Assembly: GCA_035582835.1 (NCBI GenBank)
Contig: JAYKAV010003132.1
Span: 2,351,097-2,415,096, forward strand
Direction: 5' to 3'
Source of the DNA: Phoebastria nigripes
Lineage: Eukaryota > Chordata > Aves > Procellariiformes > Diomedeidae
Length of the DNA: 64,000 bases
Shown: in pieces, positions 12,237 to 25,800 of the stretch
Numbering within the stretch: position 1 is the first letter of the stretch
How the letters are laid out: each line of letters starts with the position of its first letter
The notes under the pieces: model-generated
The model's input: only the letters and a program-made list of their open reading frames with translations
Told to the model about the DNA's origin: nothing
Database searches by the model: none
Position numbers and translations under genes: made by a program

Positions 12237-12306
12237 TTGACGGTTGGACTCGATGATCTTAGAGGTCTCTTCCAACCTTAATGATCCTATGATTCTATGA
12301 TTCTAT

Positions 12307-15300
12307 CCAGCAAGCACTGTGAGATCTTCCAACAGCTCCTCAGAGGCAGCTTCAAGTCTGACACTCCTGACTGGGGATTTTTTAGGTATCATCCGAAATT
12401 CTTTCACTGTTAAGCTCCTCTTACAAACCATTTATCAATATGCTAAACAGCGTACATACTAACTAAACTAAAAGGGGTTTCTCTTCCTTTTCTCCAGTGA
12501 GTACTGTGACAGTGAACTCATAAATCTAGAGCTAACTAGATGATGTGTACTGCACAACTAGGTAAACAGAGTATGCCTATATGTATATAGTGAGAAACTA
12601 TGATTACAGCTCTGGACCTTCCTGACATAACACACTTTTTTCTGGTTAACTTAGGCATTTGTAGCACCTAAGAAGTTGCTTCATTATAATAGCAATTACA
12701 AAAACTTCCTAGGCAATCTGTTCCAAACACAGTTAAACACTGGAATAAGACCTCTTGAATTGTTATCCCTGGACAGTTTTAAAGTTAAACAAGTATCTCC
12801 CAAAAATGTAAAATATAAAATCTTTGACTGGGAAAGAAATGGCTAAGTTATGTCAGTATTAGTAAAACTGTGATTGATGGACAGCAGTGGTTCATTAGGC
12901 AGTAATAAACAGTCCTAGCTGACGACTATAGTCAGCATGTGGTAGGAAACTATAAAACAATAGAATTAAATTTATCTAATTCCAAAGAACTAATTTGCTG
13001 AGTTTGGCCTCTTTCTCTTTATTATTTCAAATGGTTGGCATTTGTATTTCTTTATTTTTGTGAAACTTGTTTTCCTATATGAGGATCTTGCAGAGTCCAC
13101 ATTAATTTGTTTTTACTTTGAATGTGTGCTTGTTCATTTGGTTGTTTGCTTTGGATAATTACATCCCTCCTGCCATATCATTCCCTTTTGTAAACTATGG
13201 GAGTTACTAATACAGCATGATTTGCAAATTCAGATTATTCTAAATGAATATGCAATTTGAAATTCACTTTGTGCAATTTCAAGCATCCAAGTTTATAATA
13301 TGCTTTTGCATTCATGCCAATAAAGACCAAATCTGAATGCTCAAAAAAGTGAAGACAAAAGGATATTTCTTCAATTCTTCCATCTGATTGGAGCCTTTTA
13401 TTTTGATCCTCAGTGACAGCTGTGTCTGATCTTGCCCCAGGTTTTATGGCTCTAACAGGATTTATCATGTTGAGGAGTTTGAGACTGGCAAAGGTGATAT
13501 TCCAGCCCTCCCAGCTTGGTTAAGGCAAGCTCTAGAATTCTAAGAACTGGAAGATAGAATCAAGAATTTTCTATTCTGACCCATTTAAAAATGTAAAAAT
13601 TCAAGGCAAAAATGAACAAAATGAAAATTAGTATTTCACCTACATATTTTTGTTCTCCCAGAACATATGTGACTTCATACTTACTATGGAAGTCAAAAGG
13701 AACTTTGTCTTCAAATCCAGCAGATTAAGGGAATGTCCTAGCCACCACTGATGAAATCAGCCATCATTTTTGTCCCAGCAGGAAATTATTCCTATTCCTT
13801 AAAACTAGTTCATGCCTTCTCCTTTCCACTATATCCAGCAAGGTGTTAGGATATCTGGGCTGTAGTGGAATCTTTCATGATCCCTGCTAGGCATTAAACN
13901 TGTAGCGTGCAACCTATCCAATTAATGAGTCGATATGTTATGAATTCAGTCACAAGAAGCCTCTTTTCTCAGAACGTACAAATATTGAGACACATAATTT
14001 AAGCAACTGAAATACTTTATGTGTGGTTGAAAAGATGGAATAAATTCCACTGCAAAACTTCCTGAAAGCAGAAAAGTATCAACAGTTAATAAAGTCCCAA
14101 AGGAAGTCATGTCCAATGAGTAGTTTCAGTAAATTGTGAAAAATCCCTAGAGGAACTGCCTAGGTAGTCATTAACATGATGATGGTACATTTTTCTCACA
14201 TATCAAAATGGACACAACAGGGATTCTTGATGTCACAATGATCTCTTATTGATATCTCTATATTAAAAAAAATTGAGCGGAGACCTGCTGACTGTACCTA
14301 AACTGTCTCATTCAATACCAAAGTCAGTAGGAGTCTCTTCATGACTTCTGTTGCTCAGTATCATAATGCTGCATCGCATACCCTCTCATCCCTCTTCTAT
14401 TCCTTCCAACTCACCTGCCCAATTGTCTAGGCATCACGGAATACTGGTAATGCTTTTGTGGCATTCCTTACATATTTGCATCAAACCCTACACAGTCAGA
14501 TCTGGGAAGTCTGGGGCTCTCTGTCTCCTAGAAGAGAAAATATAGGATGATCCTAAAGAGAGCCCAACAGGGTGATAGATATATATTCAAGACAGAAAAA
14601 GTATATTATAATTGGATGGAGACCAAACTAAAATGACCTGTGGCATAACCAGTGTTATGCCTCCAGGTCCTGATTTCCCAAATCATCCAGACTGGAAGCT
14701 GGCCAGGCCCACCATGATTTCAGTCCTGCTGGATTGCCTGTTTTCCTTCCGTGAAAATCAGTGTGCAGAAGGGAAGGAAGAGAGTGAAAGCACTGGTACA
14801 AATTCAGGTCTTGTTCCAACCGAGAGGCAAACCACAGCCAAGATGTACATCCTTACCCAGAGCCTAGAAGAGTTCCCAGGCCACCTTGTAGAGACAGAGC
14901 CTGTTTTTACCAAATGTGCTGTTCATATGAGAAGGCTTAATGTCACTGACAACAATAGCCCTTGTAAACCATGTACACGAAGAGCTACAATGTACTGATG
15001 CACACTGCAAAAATAAGAATTCATCAAATGTAAGGCCAGTGGGGTATATTATAATCTCTGGAATAATGCTGGCTAGGGGACTTCCTGACTTTGATCCTGT
15101 TCGCAGTCCAAGAGCACGTCTTTCTGTAGACAAAACAGAAAACAGCTAATCTTCATTTAAAGNTCTCCACTGAATGAGAATCCACCAGAACCTTAAGCTG
15201 CTCTGTTGATTAATTAACCTCATTTTGTGCTTTTAGACCCTATTTCTTCTGTGAATTGGTTTCAAAGAGAGAAGTTACACAAACTAGACAGCAGAGGACT

Positions 15301-15735
15301 GATCAGCATGAAACATGTTTTCACTTCCTCAACACTGTTCCCTTTTGCAGAGCGGGACAGAAGCCCCCAAGCCCTCCTCAACTCGGAAGGAGACCCAAAT
15401 GTCCTGCACCTCATGCATGGGCAGACCATCAGAGGCAATAGTGACATTTAAACACTGAATTGCCACTTCCCTCCTTTCTGAAGATATTTATCTCCTAGCT
15501 TCTAAGATGATAATGCAAGCAATGAAGCATTAAAAGAAATAAAATATAATAAAAGCAATTATTTGAAGGTTTCATTTTTAAATAAAATCTTAATCTAAGG
15601 ATTTCAGTTTTCTACTTTTATAAACCTGTTGGCTGCCTATAACTTATTTTACTATAATAGCCAGTCAGTCCTTGGTGACTTAGTTCTATTCTGTTCTTTT
15701 TTGAGTCCCATCTTCCTGGTTTTTGGTTTTTGGTT
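12307..15735. other. Non-coding stretch, no gene recognised
   Basis: The longest frame is 128 codons at 14612-14998 (plus). It contains no domain, signal peptide or repeat that I recognise, and such a length is unsurprising somewhere in 64 kb of six-frame sequence. Overlapping frames at 14864-15133 (minus) and 15227-15451 (plus) are likewise unassigned. Single N calls occur at 13900 and 15163. Confidence 0.45.
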
Positions 15736-15736
15736 N

Positions 15737-15765
15737 TTTTTTTTTTTTTTTTTTTTTTTTTTTTT
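15737..15765. repeat. Poly-T tract
   Basis: Twenty-nine T follow an N at 15736 and a TTTTGG repeat. It could be the A-tail of a minus-strand retroposed sequence, but no retroposed body is recognisable on the right (15766 onward). Confidence 0.8.
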
Positions 15766-16640
15766 CTTTCTCTAGACAATGCAACTCAAAAGTTTTCATG
15801 CGTCTCCTTGACAGATACAAACATTATTCCCATTGTGTCCTTACTGAATGAAAAATTTTAAGTGCAGAGCTGGCATTGGAAGATTGACTGGATTCTAAAT
15901 GAACTTTCTGATACCAAATGTAAAACTAGAGGGAACAGAGCACCAGTAATGAAGTGAAATACAAGGTTAAGTATTGGAAACTAATTAGTGAGTTCATCAG
16001 CAACAACTCTTTGATGGTCTGAACTGCTTCCAGAAAGATAAGGATACATTGTTTGAGAAAACAATTAAATCCCTTCCCATACTTGCATAGAATTATTTCA
16101 TATTCACATGCAAATCCGAAGACATGGATACATGCAAAATACTAATGCCGTATATATGCATAGACTGTGTTTCTCCTCTTGTTTACACCACTATGAATCA
16201 AAGGTAAATTAACAAGAGGTCTACAATACAAAACTGCTGTGATACTAAGGAAATTCAAACCATCAATCTCTGTCTTTCATCATCTTTATTATCAGCAGTA
16301 ACTTATTTGCTACGTACAGATCCTCATTGTTTTGGATATTGCATGAACACATAACCAGACTCAGAATCTTTTACCAGAACAATTCAGTCACCCGTAAAAA
16401 CAGGTGGACAGACAGACTATCCATCATCTTTCTACCTATCCAGATTAACTTCCATTCTACATCAGTGTGACTCCACTGTATTTTCCAATNGTTTACACAA
16501 TAAGCTCCATTCCTGTTGTGCTACTTAGTGGCAAAGGAGAGGAATCCAAATCCAAATTCTCCATTGGGGATTCATTGTGTGTTCAGGAATGAGTAGCCTG
16601 TATAGACCAAGCAGGACCAGGTCCTTTCTTCCCCTCTCCA
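15766..16640. other. Non-coding stretch, nothing recognised
   Basis: No open frame of note, recognisable repeat or RNA gene is seen. There is one N at 16490. Confidence 0.45.
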
Positions 16641-16720
16641 ACTAAACCTNTTGGCTCAACCTAGTGATTAAGGAAGCGGGCTGACAATAAGAAATGTAGT
16701 TGATTTTCTGGAGATCNGTG
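16641..16720 (+). repeat. Possible MIR-like SINE head
   Basis: TTGGCTCAACCTAGTGATTA then AGGAAGCGGGCTGACAATAA resembles the tRNA-derived head of MIR-type SINEs ('gcatagtggttaagagcacgggct'). The match is short and has mismatches and an N at 16650, so this is only a suggestion. Confidence 0.3.
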
Positions 16721-18850
16721 CATGTTAGAGTTGCTTCCAGGCTGCTCTACCCTTCATCTTTATCCGGGACCCCATTAAGGATGAAACTGAGGTATTGAAT
16801 TGGAGTTTGGAACAGCCAGGATCCTTGCCGTCATGATGATCCTTGGCATACAGGGACAGATATCCCAGCAGGAGCTACTGCTGCTTCAGGCTAATGCTAA
16901 TAGTGCTGACTATGTGCCTGCGGCAGCACACGCTCCTGCAGAGCCCCTGCCACAGCTGTCACCGCACAGCAGCAGGGGCCTCAGCCGCCAGGCTCCTATG
17001 CTCATTGAAGTCACTGGGAATTTACTCCCCAGCTGATTTTCCTCTCTTGATTTAGGAGGAAGCACAGACTCATTGAAGTCACCTTCTCTTGCAGCCTGCT
17101 ATTCTACACCACTTTGCATTTCTGCGTTTCCTCCCCGGGATGGGACCAGCGTTTCACTGACTCACCTCTCTGGTGCCACTCAGATAGCATAGACTGGGAC
17201 ATGAGCCTAGAATGGTCTGAAATTCTTCCTTTCAGAGAATAATGGGCTGTAGAAAAGGGTTTATTGTTCCTGGGGTAATGCTATGTGATGACTAAATTTG
17301 GTGAGGAAATGGCCATCCAAGCATTACTGTAATAATGCAAGCACTCATTTATTTATCCTTTGATGAGGTTCCAAAGAGTCTAATCAAGTTAGAGTCTCTT
17401 TATTGTTATTTCTCCTAGCCAGGATTTTGACAACTTATTTGATGTTTAAAGCTGAATGTTTTTAAATATTAGTTTGGTTTTTATTTTGTATATTTTAACT
17501 CAGTGAAAAATGAGACTGACTATAGCCACATGATTCTGATCTGCAACACATGCTGAAAAAATAGTGTAGTTTTCTTGCACCCTCTTCACACCTAAGATGG
17601 GAGATTGTATCTGGGGGTAAGACTGGGATTTATATTAACTGAGTGTTGTGGGTTCAAGAGTCTAAGTAAGTTGAGACTCTCATAGAAGTTCACGGTCAAA
17701 GTTCCCTATATATTCAGTATGAAAAAGCATGCACCAGCAGGGGAGGATTACGACATTAGGTATTAAATNTCTAAAATAGCAAATAGTAGGAATCCTCTCT
17801 GCCTTGTCCATCTTTCCTCCCAGTCCCATACCATGTTCTTCTGGGAATCAGAATTAGAGTCCCAGACTCTGGGAATCAGAAGAAAATGGTACCGCAAAAA
17901 CAAATAGGATTTGGGGTCAATTTCTGAAAGAGTAGTGGTGTTCCACATGGCTTCTTCCCTTTCCATAGGAGATCAGTTGAAGACAGCCCAACATAAGTCA
18001 CAGGAATTTACTCATCACACTGGCTAGTAAAAAAAATCACTAATACTAGAAAAAGTTCCTGAACAAATATGTCTCTGAATTGTAAAGATACCTCTGAGTC
18101 AGTGCCTCCAGGGCACATCTTCCCTGTAGGGTAGTGTCACAGTGCACTGTTTTATGTATATTTTATGAAAAGCTCAAGGGTAACTTTGCTGCCTTTCATA
18201 TATTGGAAACAATACTTTTTCCACGATTACGTGTACCAGTAAAGTCAATACAATTCGGGTCCAGTTTCCTGAATTTCTCTGTTAGGCCTTGAGCTTATTG
18301 CAGACAAGCAGCCTCTCAGACCACCTCAGGTGCCGAAACTTTCTAACGTATTTCAGTGCACTGATCAATAGGGTTTTTTCCTTTCCTAGCCACACAAGCT
18401 GCACAAGGTGAAAAAAATGCCACTGAATTAATATTTATTTTGCAACATAAAAGAGCCCAGCACTATCTACAAATGTTCTAATTAATTGGGATTAATTTCA
18501 TGTGCAAAGTTTGGCTCTGAAGGTGTTGATGAAGTAATACATCAAAGAGGCTTCACCTCTGTAAAAAATCAATGCTAAAGTAACCTTGATTACTGTCTCT
18601 GTTGATGTCACACGTAACACTAATCAGTCATGGTTTGCACTGAACACTATTATGAACAAATATTATTTGTTCTCTTATTGGCATTTTTGAGACCCTGGGA
18701 TAATATTCGCTGCAGCTTTCTAAGAGGAGGTTTTCACCTTAGGGAAATTGTATAGGTTGTTCAGGAGCACATGGTCCGAGAGAAAAATTGAATGAATCTG
18801 AAAATCGAAAATAAGGGGACATACACTGCCATGGAACAAGGAGACCCTGG
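16721..18850. other. Non-coding stretch, no gene recognised
   Basis: A slightly GC-richer patch at 16900-17000 gives overlapping frames at 16800-17036 and 16843-17055 (plus), without recognisable domains. A 14-base direct repeat with an internal palindrome lies at 17840-17881. Single N calls are at 16717 and 17769. Confidence 0.45.
17840..17881. repeat. Short direct repeat with internal palindrome
   Basis: TCTGGGAATCAGAA occurs at 17840-17853 and again at 17868-17881. Overlapping the second copy is the perfect inverted repeat AGAGTC-CCA-GACTCT (17856-17870). Confidence 0.75.
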
Positions 18851-19007
18851 CCTTCCTCCCTTTCCTCTCTTCCTTCCCTCCCTGCCTCCCTCCCTGCCTC
18901 CCTTCTTCCTTTTCATCTTTGATCTCTTTCTCTTCTCTCTTTTTTTTCCTTTTCTTGCCCTTTTCTTCCCCTTTTCTTTCCCCCTCTCCTCACCTTCTCA
19001 CCCCCAA
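18851..19007. repeat. Polypyrimidine tract
   Basis: This is nearly pure C/T, with CCTCCCTGCCTC-type units repeated at about 18877-18902. The plus-strand 79-codon frame across it (Pro/Phe/Leu/Ser-rich) is an artefact of composition. Confidence 0.9.
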
Positions 19008-22000
19008 CTCAGAACTAGAAAGTACATTTAAAACAGTGGCAGATTTCTGGAGGGAATGCTTTGCAATACAAGAAGGGGTTCTCTAGAGATGCTGGGTCTC
19101 AAACACCTGACCTGTGGGGTATCTAAGCCTAATGCAACCAAACAAAACCTCAGAGTGAAAGCACCTAGCTCACCTTTAATAAGGCTCACTATCGATTTTT
19201 GTGATTGCTACTTTTATTCTTCAGAGCAAGCAAACATCTGCTACCCAGCTCCTGCCCTCCTGTCCCCTCCTTTTTGATTATTCTTAATACTTCTCAGGCC
19301 CTTAGGAGTCCATCCTCTCACCCCTCAAGTTCCTGTAACTGATTGGATCCCATTTATTTCACTGTGGCGAGTTCACACTGCTTCAAGCACACCCTGAAAA
19401 CAATTTCTGTATTTATATTGGCTCCAGGGCATCTTGGATCAAGCTTTCAAGTACTATCAGGGATGGATCCACATCTTACCTGGGCTCTCCACAAGGTGCC
19501 TCTTGACTGAGATTGTATTTAAGTGGCAGGTCTCCCTCCCTGGTCCTTCTTCTTCTCTTGGCAGGCAGCCTGAGCAGACAGTAGGGCTGAATCCACATGA
19601 TGGTACAAGCACTCTTTGTAGTTTGTCCCACAGTCATGTTCCCCTGGTTGTCCATACTGAAGAGCAGTGAGGCTTCCTTCATGACTTATCCTCCTCCTTG
19701 CAAAAAACTGGGCAGGGAGGGGGACAGTGCACAACCAGCTGTCCTACCAGCACGGGTTCAAGCTTAAATAAAATGCACATGCAAGGAGTGGGATTCCAAA
19801 ACAAATCTGTTGTTATATAGGGAAATCCCCAGTGGATCAAAGTTATAACTAAGTTATTCCACCTCTACTTACATCCCATCTTCCTTTTTTCCCCCACGTA
19901 TTCTCTGCATACATTCCCCAAGGGATAAAACCCAGTTTATGCATTTTTTTCATGAGAACAAATGACAGAAGAGAGAAGTTTGCAATGGCTTCTTATGTTT
20001 TTCTAGTTTAGATATAGAATAAATTAGCTCAAGACAGAAAAATATCTTAAGATGCTTCTGTCACAGAAACAGCCAAGCATGACTTATGGATTTCAGCTGA
20101 TGGAAAATATGTTAAAAAATTCATCCCGATTTGTCGATACAGTCTGAGTAGCAAATGTTTATTTACCAGTTAGAGAAAGGGGCTTTAGATCTCCTATACT
20201 GGTTCTGATTAGTATAGCAGATGGTACCCCTATCGTGCAACACTGTTTTCAAACCCACATTGAGACAACCTCCTTATTTCAATCCATGCTACATCTGTCC
20301 CTGAATAGGATGAATTAACCACAAACACGCAAAGAATGAAAACAAATCTCATACCAAAATTGAGTGGATATGAAAAATGTACGCACTCAAAACATGCCAG
20401 ATTCCTTTATTTAGAGTAAAGTATGGCATTACAGTCTCTTATTGTGTCAAGTACTCTTCCTTGGTGAGGAGGAAAGGGTTGGTCTTCACATTTAATTTTC
20501 ATTTGTGAACGATGGTCATTTCCCTTGCCTTTGTCAAAACACCAGACAGCAGTGAGAGGGGATGGTGAAGGTAGGGGAAATAAAAGCGCTTGTTGATGTT
20601 CTCAGGATCCAAGGCGACTGGTCAGTCACGGATGGATGCTTTGGGCTGGCAGCCTGGCCGCAGCAGATGTTGCTCTGGACCCTGGCTCACTTCCCAGGTC
20701 TGGGATGTCATCTGGCTTATCTAGTCAGGCCTCTTTTCTTTACCAGTCTTTTTAAGACTGGGCAGAGCTAGACAGGCTGTCTCCTCTCATCATGCTGATA
20801 ACCGTGCAGTACACTAGATCTCAGAGTCAGGTGAAAAGCAAAGAAACACAAACACACACAAAAAAGGAGCAAAATGGTTGGGAAGGAATCAGAAAAGAAG
20901 AAAAGTTCAGTTCTTTGTTGATTCAGTGGTAAATATCCATACTGTGTCGAGGAAGATGTGATGATGCATGAGGTTAAGAGTGACCTGAAAAAATGGAAAT
21001 TTTATTTTGGCCCACCCAAGGGAATTTTCCATATTCCTTTAACGCGTGCATTTTCGCAAAGATGTCAATGAATAGACAAGCTCTCCAAATTAAAAACACT
21101 ACCCAATATATTAATTTTAGTCTAATTATTTATCTTTTTTGTTTGTTCATTTGTTTTGTTTGTTTGTTCTAGTCTTCCAATTTCACTTCTGCATTTTTTG
21201 TCAAACTTCCCTCCCGCCCCACCCCCAGTTTGTTGGGATAAGAGAATTTACTGCTTTTTAGACTAACGCCTCTTTTCTGACAGATAAGATTACTTTAGGG
21301 GAGGACTGTTAAACCACCAGTGTTACAACACCTTCTCTATTGTGTCAGTGTTTGACTGATCCCTTGATTGCTTCGGGATCAATTAAAATTGTTTTGCTTC
21401 CTTTCCCTGGGCAGCTAAAGCAGTAAGAACTTGGAGACAGCACCCAAACAAAGCTCCACACTTAAAGGCTGATTTCTGTGATATACAATTTTATTCACAA
21501 CTCCCTGCAAATGTTTTCCAGCTGAACAAGACTTGAAGAGAAACGATCTGTAGTGAGAGAAAAAAAGTGCAATTTGGAAGACTCCTTCATTCCAATTTCT
21601 TAGAAGTTTTCTCATTTTTCAAGCATCCTAAAGGTGGTAAAAGTTCACTTGTGGTCTGACTTATTGCCATAAAAATGGAAAAAGTTAGCAGTATGCAAGG
21701 TGACATAGTAACAGACCTCATGCTGCACAGGCTTCTTGAAGAGCAAAACTGCTTTCAAATGCCAAACATTAAACCTTCAACCTATTCCTTGGTGAGAAAA
21801 GAATAAATCTTTTTTGCCTTGCAGGTAAGTGAATGTTCTTTTTTGTCTGTGGCTAGGCAGTCTAGCTGCTTTGGGGTTTTGGCTTGCAAAGCTCTGTCTG
21901 GGGTAGCATGCAGTCAGTAGACAGCAGCCTTGCAACTTCAAGGTGAGCCCAACTGCTCAACCAGATTATGGATAGTTGAACCATAAGCTTAAAAATAGGC

Positions 22001-22708
22001 TGAACCTGAACAATAGTCTTAGAACATCAAGCTGGCAGGACTTAAGGGAATCAACAAAGGCTTACAAAACAAAGGTTTGGGGTTTTTTTGTTGTTTTAGG
22101 GGCTTTTTTGTTTGTTTTTTATGGATCTCTGTAGAGGGAATTCTGTTGGCATTCTTCTGCTTTTAAAAGCGTGACAAGAAAGAAAAACTGGTGATGGTGT
22201 CTGAGATAGCAATGGACATGACAACAGCAAAGGTGACTGGGAAAATGACCTGCTGCAGAAGTTTCAGGGCATGTGTTGTGTTCAAATAGTTACTTAAATG
22301 AAGTTAGAATATTTCTTAGAGATANAGATGTAAGTGGACATGAGAACGTCAGAAGACTGAGGATACAAGTAAGATGAAAAAAAGAAGTCAAAAATGAAGA
22401 GAAGGGCTCATGGCGTCTAATTTCAGATGTCTACAGAATAGATATCATCATCAGAACCAGTCATTTTAGATTCTTTCCACAGGCAATAAGAAGAAATAGG
22501 CACTTTGAGCATAATTCACCAGACTTCTGTTAAATATCTCTTTTAGGACAAGATGCACGATGCCCTTTAAAAATGCTTGGTTCTTTCCACAGACTATAAC
22601 AAGAATTTCAGATGTTTGTCTCAGCTGNGTATATGTACACTGAAAACATCAGTAGCTAGGTGAATCTCACCTTACTGAAGAATTTGACTGGGAAGGCAAA
22701 CTCACTGG
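19008..22708. other. Non-coding stretch, no gene recognised
   Basis: Open frames reach 79 codons at most and none is recognised. A (TTTG)n-like tract lies at about 21134-21168. A perfect 8-base-stem hairpin (CCAGTCTT-TTT-AAGACTGG) lies at 20743-20761. The stretch at 20580-20770 is somewhat GC-richer than its surroundings. Confidence 0.45.
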
Positions 22709-22840
22709 GTATGTCTACGTCAGTGATTTAGTGTAAAGGAGAGATTCTTTTTGATGTGACTTTGCCTTGCATCTATACTAGGAGTCACGGAAACAAACTC
22801 TAGTGCCCAGCTGGTGTGGGCAAAATTGTTTCCCTCTCAG
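22709..22840. repeat. Possible hAT-like nonautonomous DNA transposon fossil
   Basis: GGGTATGTCTAC at 22708-22719 matches the terminal motif of widespread amniote hAT-type MITEs, and CATCTATACTAGG at about 22771-22783 resembles a second such terminus. The inner sequence is not recognised. The far boundary is unknown, so strand is left open. Confidence 0.3.
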
Positions 22841-25800
22841 TGCAACCAAAGCCAAAGTCACACAGCAGGACACCATCTGAAGCTCACCACTTGCAAGGTG
22901 GATGGATGCAAGGTCCTCCAAAAGTGAGCTCTGTATATGTGTGCGGTGCATGTGATTGGCAACTGGCACAGACTTCATTGACAGTAGAGACACAATGTGG
23001 AAACGCAGCCTCAAGACCATAATAGATCACAGCGCATCAAGTTACAGTCCTTCCCTCTTCACGACATACCATGTAATGTAAACATAACCATAGAAAACCC
23101 TGAACAAAAAAGACAAGGCAGAGTCATATGCGTATGTGTAATGTAGTGCAGGGTCAAGGAGTATAACCCCTCTGAATTCTTGCACATTTACCCTATGTAA
23201 CTTTGTATTAAACCAAATTTATTCTCACTGTATTGAATACACACATATACAGTGTAACTGCAAATCATGAATGGAAGATCCAGATCACCCTAAAAGCATC
23301 ATTCTCTGTATCTATTTGTAATCAACCAGCAGTGTCATAAACACATAGATACCATCTACATGCCAAGAGTGTGTGGCATTTGCACAATAATTTCAATGAT
23401 TTCCACAAATACAAACGTTTGACAAACATATGAAGTAGTGTTGATCTCCACATGCACAAGGGACATGATAATGATTTCCAGATGCCCAGCTGGAATTACT
23501 GCTCCTACTTCAACTAGCCTGCCAAACACTTCTCTAATCCTGTGCACTAACTGAAAATAATAATATTATTGAAATACCCTTGGAGTCAGCAGTCATAAAT
23601 TGATTGAATATGAATTAAATGGAAAATAAGCAAAAGCAGGTCTTCATCTGGGTTACTCAATTTCAGAAGGGAAAACTTTGACAAATTACATGAACAAGCA
23701 AGTGAAGTCAATGGAAGCAAAGAGTTCAGGGGCTTGCAGTGTGACAGATTCCTCCAAACTCTTTAAGTCAGCAGTGAAAAGTTATCTGAAACTTGCACAT
23801 CAAGCAAGTGAGAACAAAACTTTCAGCAAAGGTTTCCAAATGTATTTGGATGTATAGCCACCTCGAAAAGGACATTAAGAGTAAGCATAAAGCCTACGAG
23901 AAATTGAGGGAAAAAAAAGATTGATCAGCAAATAAAGGTACACCTTAGAGGTCACAAAGTGTAGAAATAATGTAAGAATTGCCAACAGCCAAGCTGAGTT
24001 AGGCCTTTCAAAGTATATTAAAACAAATAACAAAAAAGCTCTTCAGTCACATAAATAAAAAAGAGAGCAGCAGAAGTAGGAACAGTATCATATGCAGCAA
24101 GGTTAGGTAGAGATAAGGTAGTATATGTCTGGTTCTAAGTATTTTGGCTCATTTTCCAATAAAGGATCATTGAACAGGCAGGAGAGATAATGAAAATGAA
24201 AGCATAGACGTCAAAACAAGATACTTATATACAAGAGAAAAGCAAACAATACTTTATATTAATTAATTAATTAATTAACTACAGGCTTTCTGAATTGTAA
24301 ATTAACCCCTACCAGGCAAGTATTCTAACTACAGACTGACATTACTAAAGAGTAACTGTTGTTCTCTCATTTTATAATGTATAAATTATCTGCTCCTCAG
24401 TGACAAAACTTCAAAGGCATAAGATATCACCTATCTTACCCATTCCCCATCTAAAATAGTTCATGTTTACCCCGGAAATTAGGACCCTCTGAGGGATGAT
24501 GGGATTTATACCTCTCTTGGCACAAAGGAACTTGAACAGTGGTATTGCTGAGACAGAGCAGATGGAGTTCACTTCTGACTAACTTAGGGGAGATAAGGTT
24601 TGCCAAGTCTTTCTGCTCATCCTGGCCCAATCAACAAGTGCTCAGTTAAGCTCAATTTTTGTATCACATTATTGGGTTTAAACCTAAGTCCCTGGGTTCT
24701 GCCTGTGAAGCTATTCTATAAAGGGTGGGGCAATTGCATCTTCTCCTTCTTGTGCTCCTAACTTTTTTCAGGGCAGGGGTTCTGGCTCTAATAGGCAATG
24801 TGTTCCTTAACTACTCACCATGGAAACTGAGGAAAGAGACTGCAGACTCCTCAGTATCTTCAGCCTTTCCCTTTTGCCTAGTTCTGTGTACTCAAGAACT
24901 GAGATTCAGGTTTCTCAGTGTTACATGTGTTGAGAGCACTTGATGCCAGTTTGAGGTACTAATTCTCTTCTTGTGTTCTGCGTAGTGAATTCGGTATAGC
25001 ACACAGCTAGCAAGCAAACAGTAGTACACTAATATTTAGATAAATAGACTTTTATGCAATAATCAGAATCCAGGACTTTCTACTCATGTATCCATGATTT
25101 TACGTTGCCTAGACACNCTCTGTCTTTTTGACCCAACAAATCTGGCTTTCTTTTTGGCACTGTGGCACAGCACAACTGAGAAAAAAGAATGAAGAATCAA
25201 CTCACCAAGGAGATTAGAAATATAGGCTTGAATTAAGTCAGATGGAAAAAAAAAAAATGTCTTAAATCAGACCTCTCACTTTTTGCATGAATGTTGCAGT
25301 AGATAAGAGATGAGGCATCACTGGTGGCCTAAGCCTGCCAGCTTTGTTCAGAGTACAGAGTTGTAGATCAGGGTCCTCCAGGGATCTTAGCCAGGACAGT
25401 ACTTTGTTTGTGGTGCAAATTGGATATGCAGGCTGAAAAATTTCATAAAATAAAATGCTCAAGCACATGCAACTCATGCAACTTTTCAAGACAGAACTGT
25501 TTGAAGACTGTGGAAGCTTCTGATTTGATTTTGGGGTGGGAGAGTTGCTTGACAGACACTTCTGAGTGAAAAGTCAGTATAATATCTTCATTTGGAGATA
25601 TAGCACTATGTGGGACAAGGAGGTAGCCTGCTGTTTGGATAATTAAAATTAAAAAAAAAAAAGAAAAGAAAGAAAGAAAACATGAGTTTCTATTACTGCA
25701 TAATATATGGAGAACAAAAAAAAAAAAAACATTTCAAGTTCTTGTTCATAAAAGTGCAAGGATCATATGCTTTTAATAATAGATTTCTTGTTTGTAAATC

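Larger units (their letters stand above)
11540..12306 (+). mobile_element. CR1 LINE, 5'-truncated, interrupted by an assembly gap
   Basis: The 5' part (about 11545-11806) translates to the end of the CR1 ORF2 reverse transcriptase, with [11 protein letters not shown], a degenerate [11 protein letters not shown] and [15 protein letters not shown]. After 430 Ns, the 3' end follows: GGTTGGACTCGATGATCTTA, TTCCAACCTTAATGATCC, then ATTCTATGATTCTAT, the avian CR1 terminal repeat. The insertion is 5'-truncated, starting downstream of the FADD catalytic box. The gap would hold the VIVPLY...LEYC...RRA segment and the ORF2 C-terminus. In the other copies that part is of a size broadly compatible with the gap. 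Confidence 0.9.

Noticed and set aside
11545..12275. Long open frames of 174-231 codons on both strands
   Set aside because: They are open only because they cross 430 Ns; the real residues are CR1 ORF2 or its antisense.
14612..14998. 128-codon plus-strand frame
   Set aside because: It is the longest frame outside repeats and gaps, but it has no recognisable motif and its length is within chance for six frames of 64 kb.
15720..15770. Poly-T as the tail of a minus-strand processed pseudogene
   Set aside because: No coding or retroposon body and no target duplication were recognised next to it.
18792..19031. 79-codon Pro/Phe/Leu-rich frame
   Set aside because: It arises from the polypyrimidine tract.
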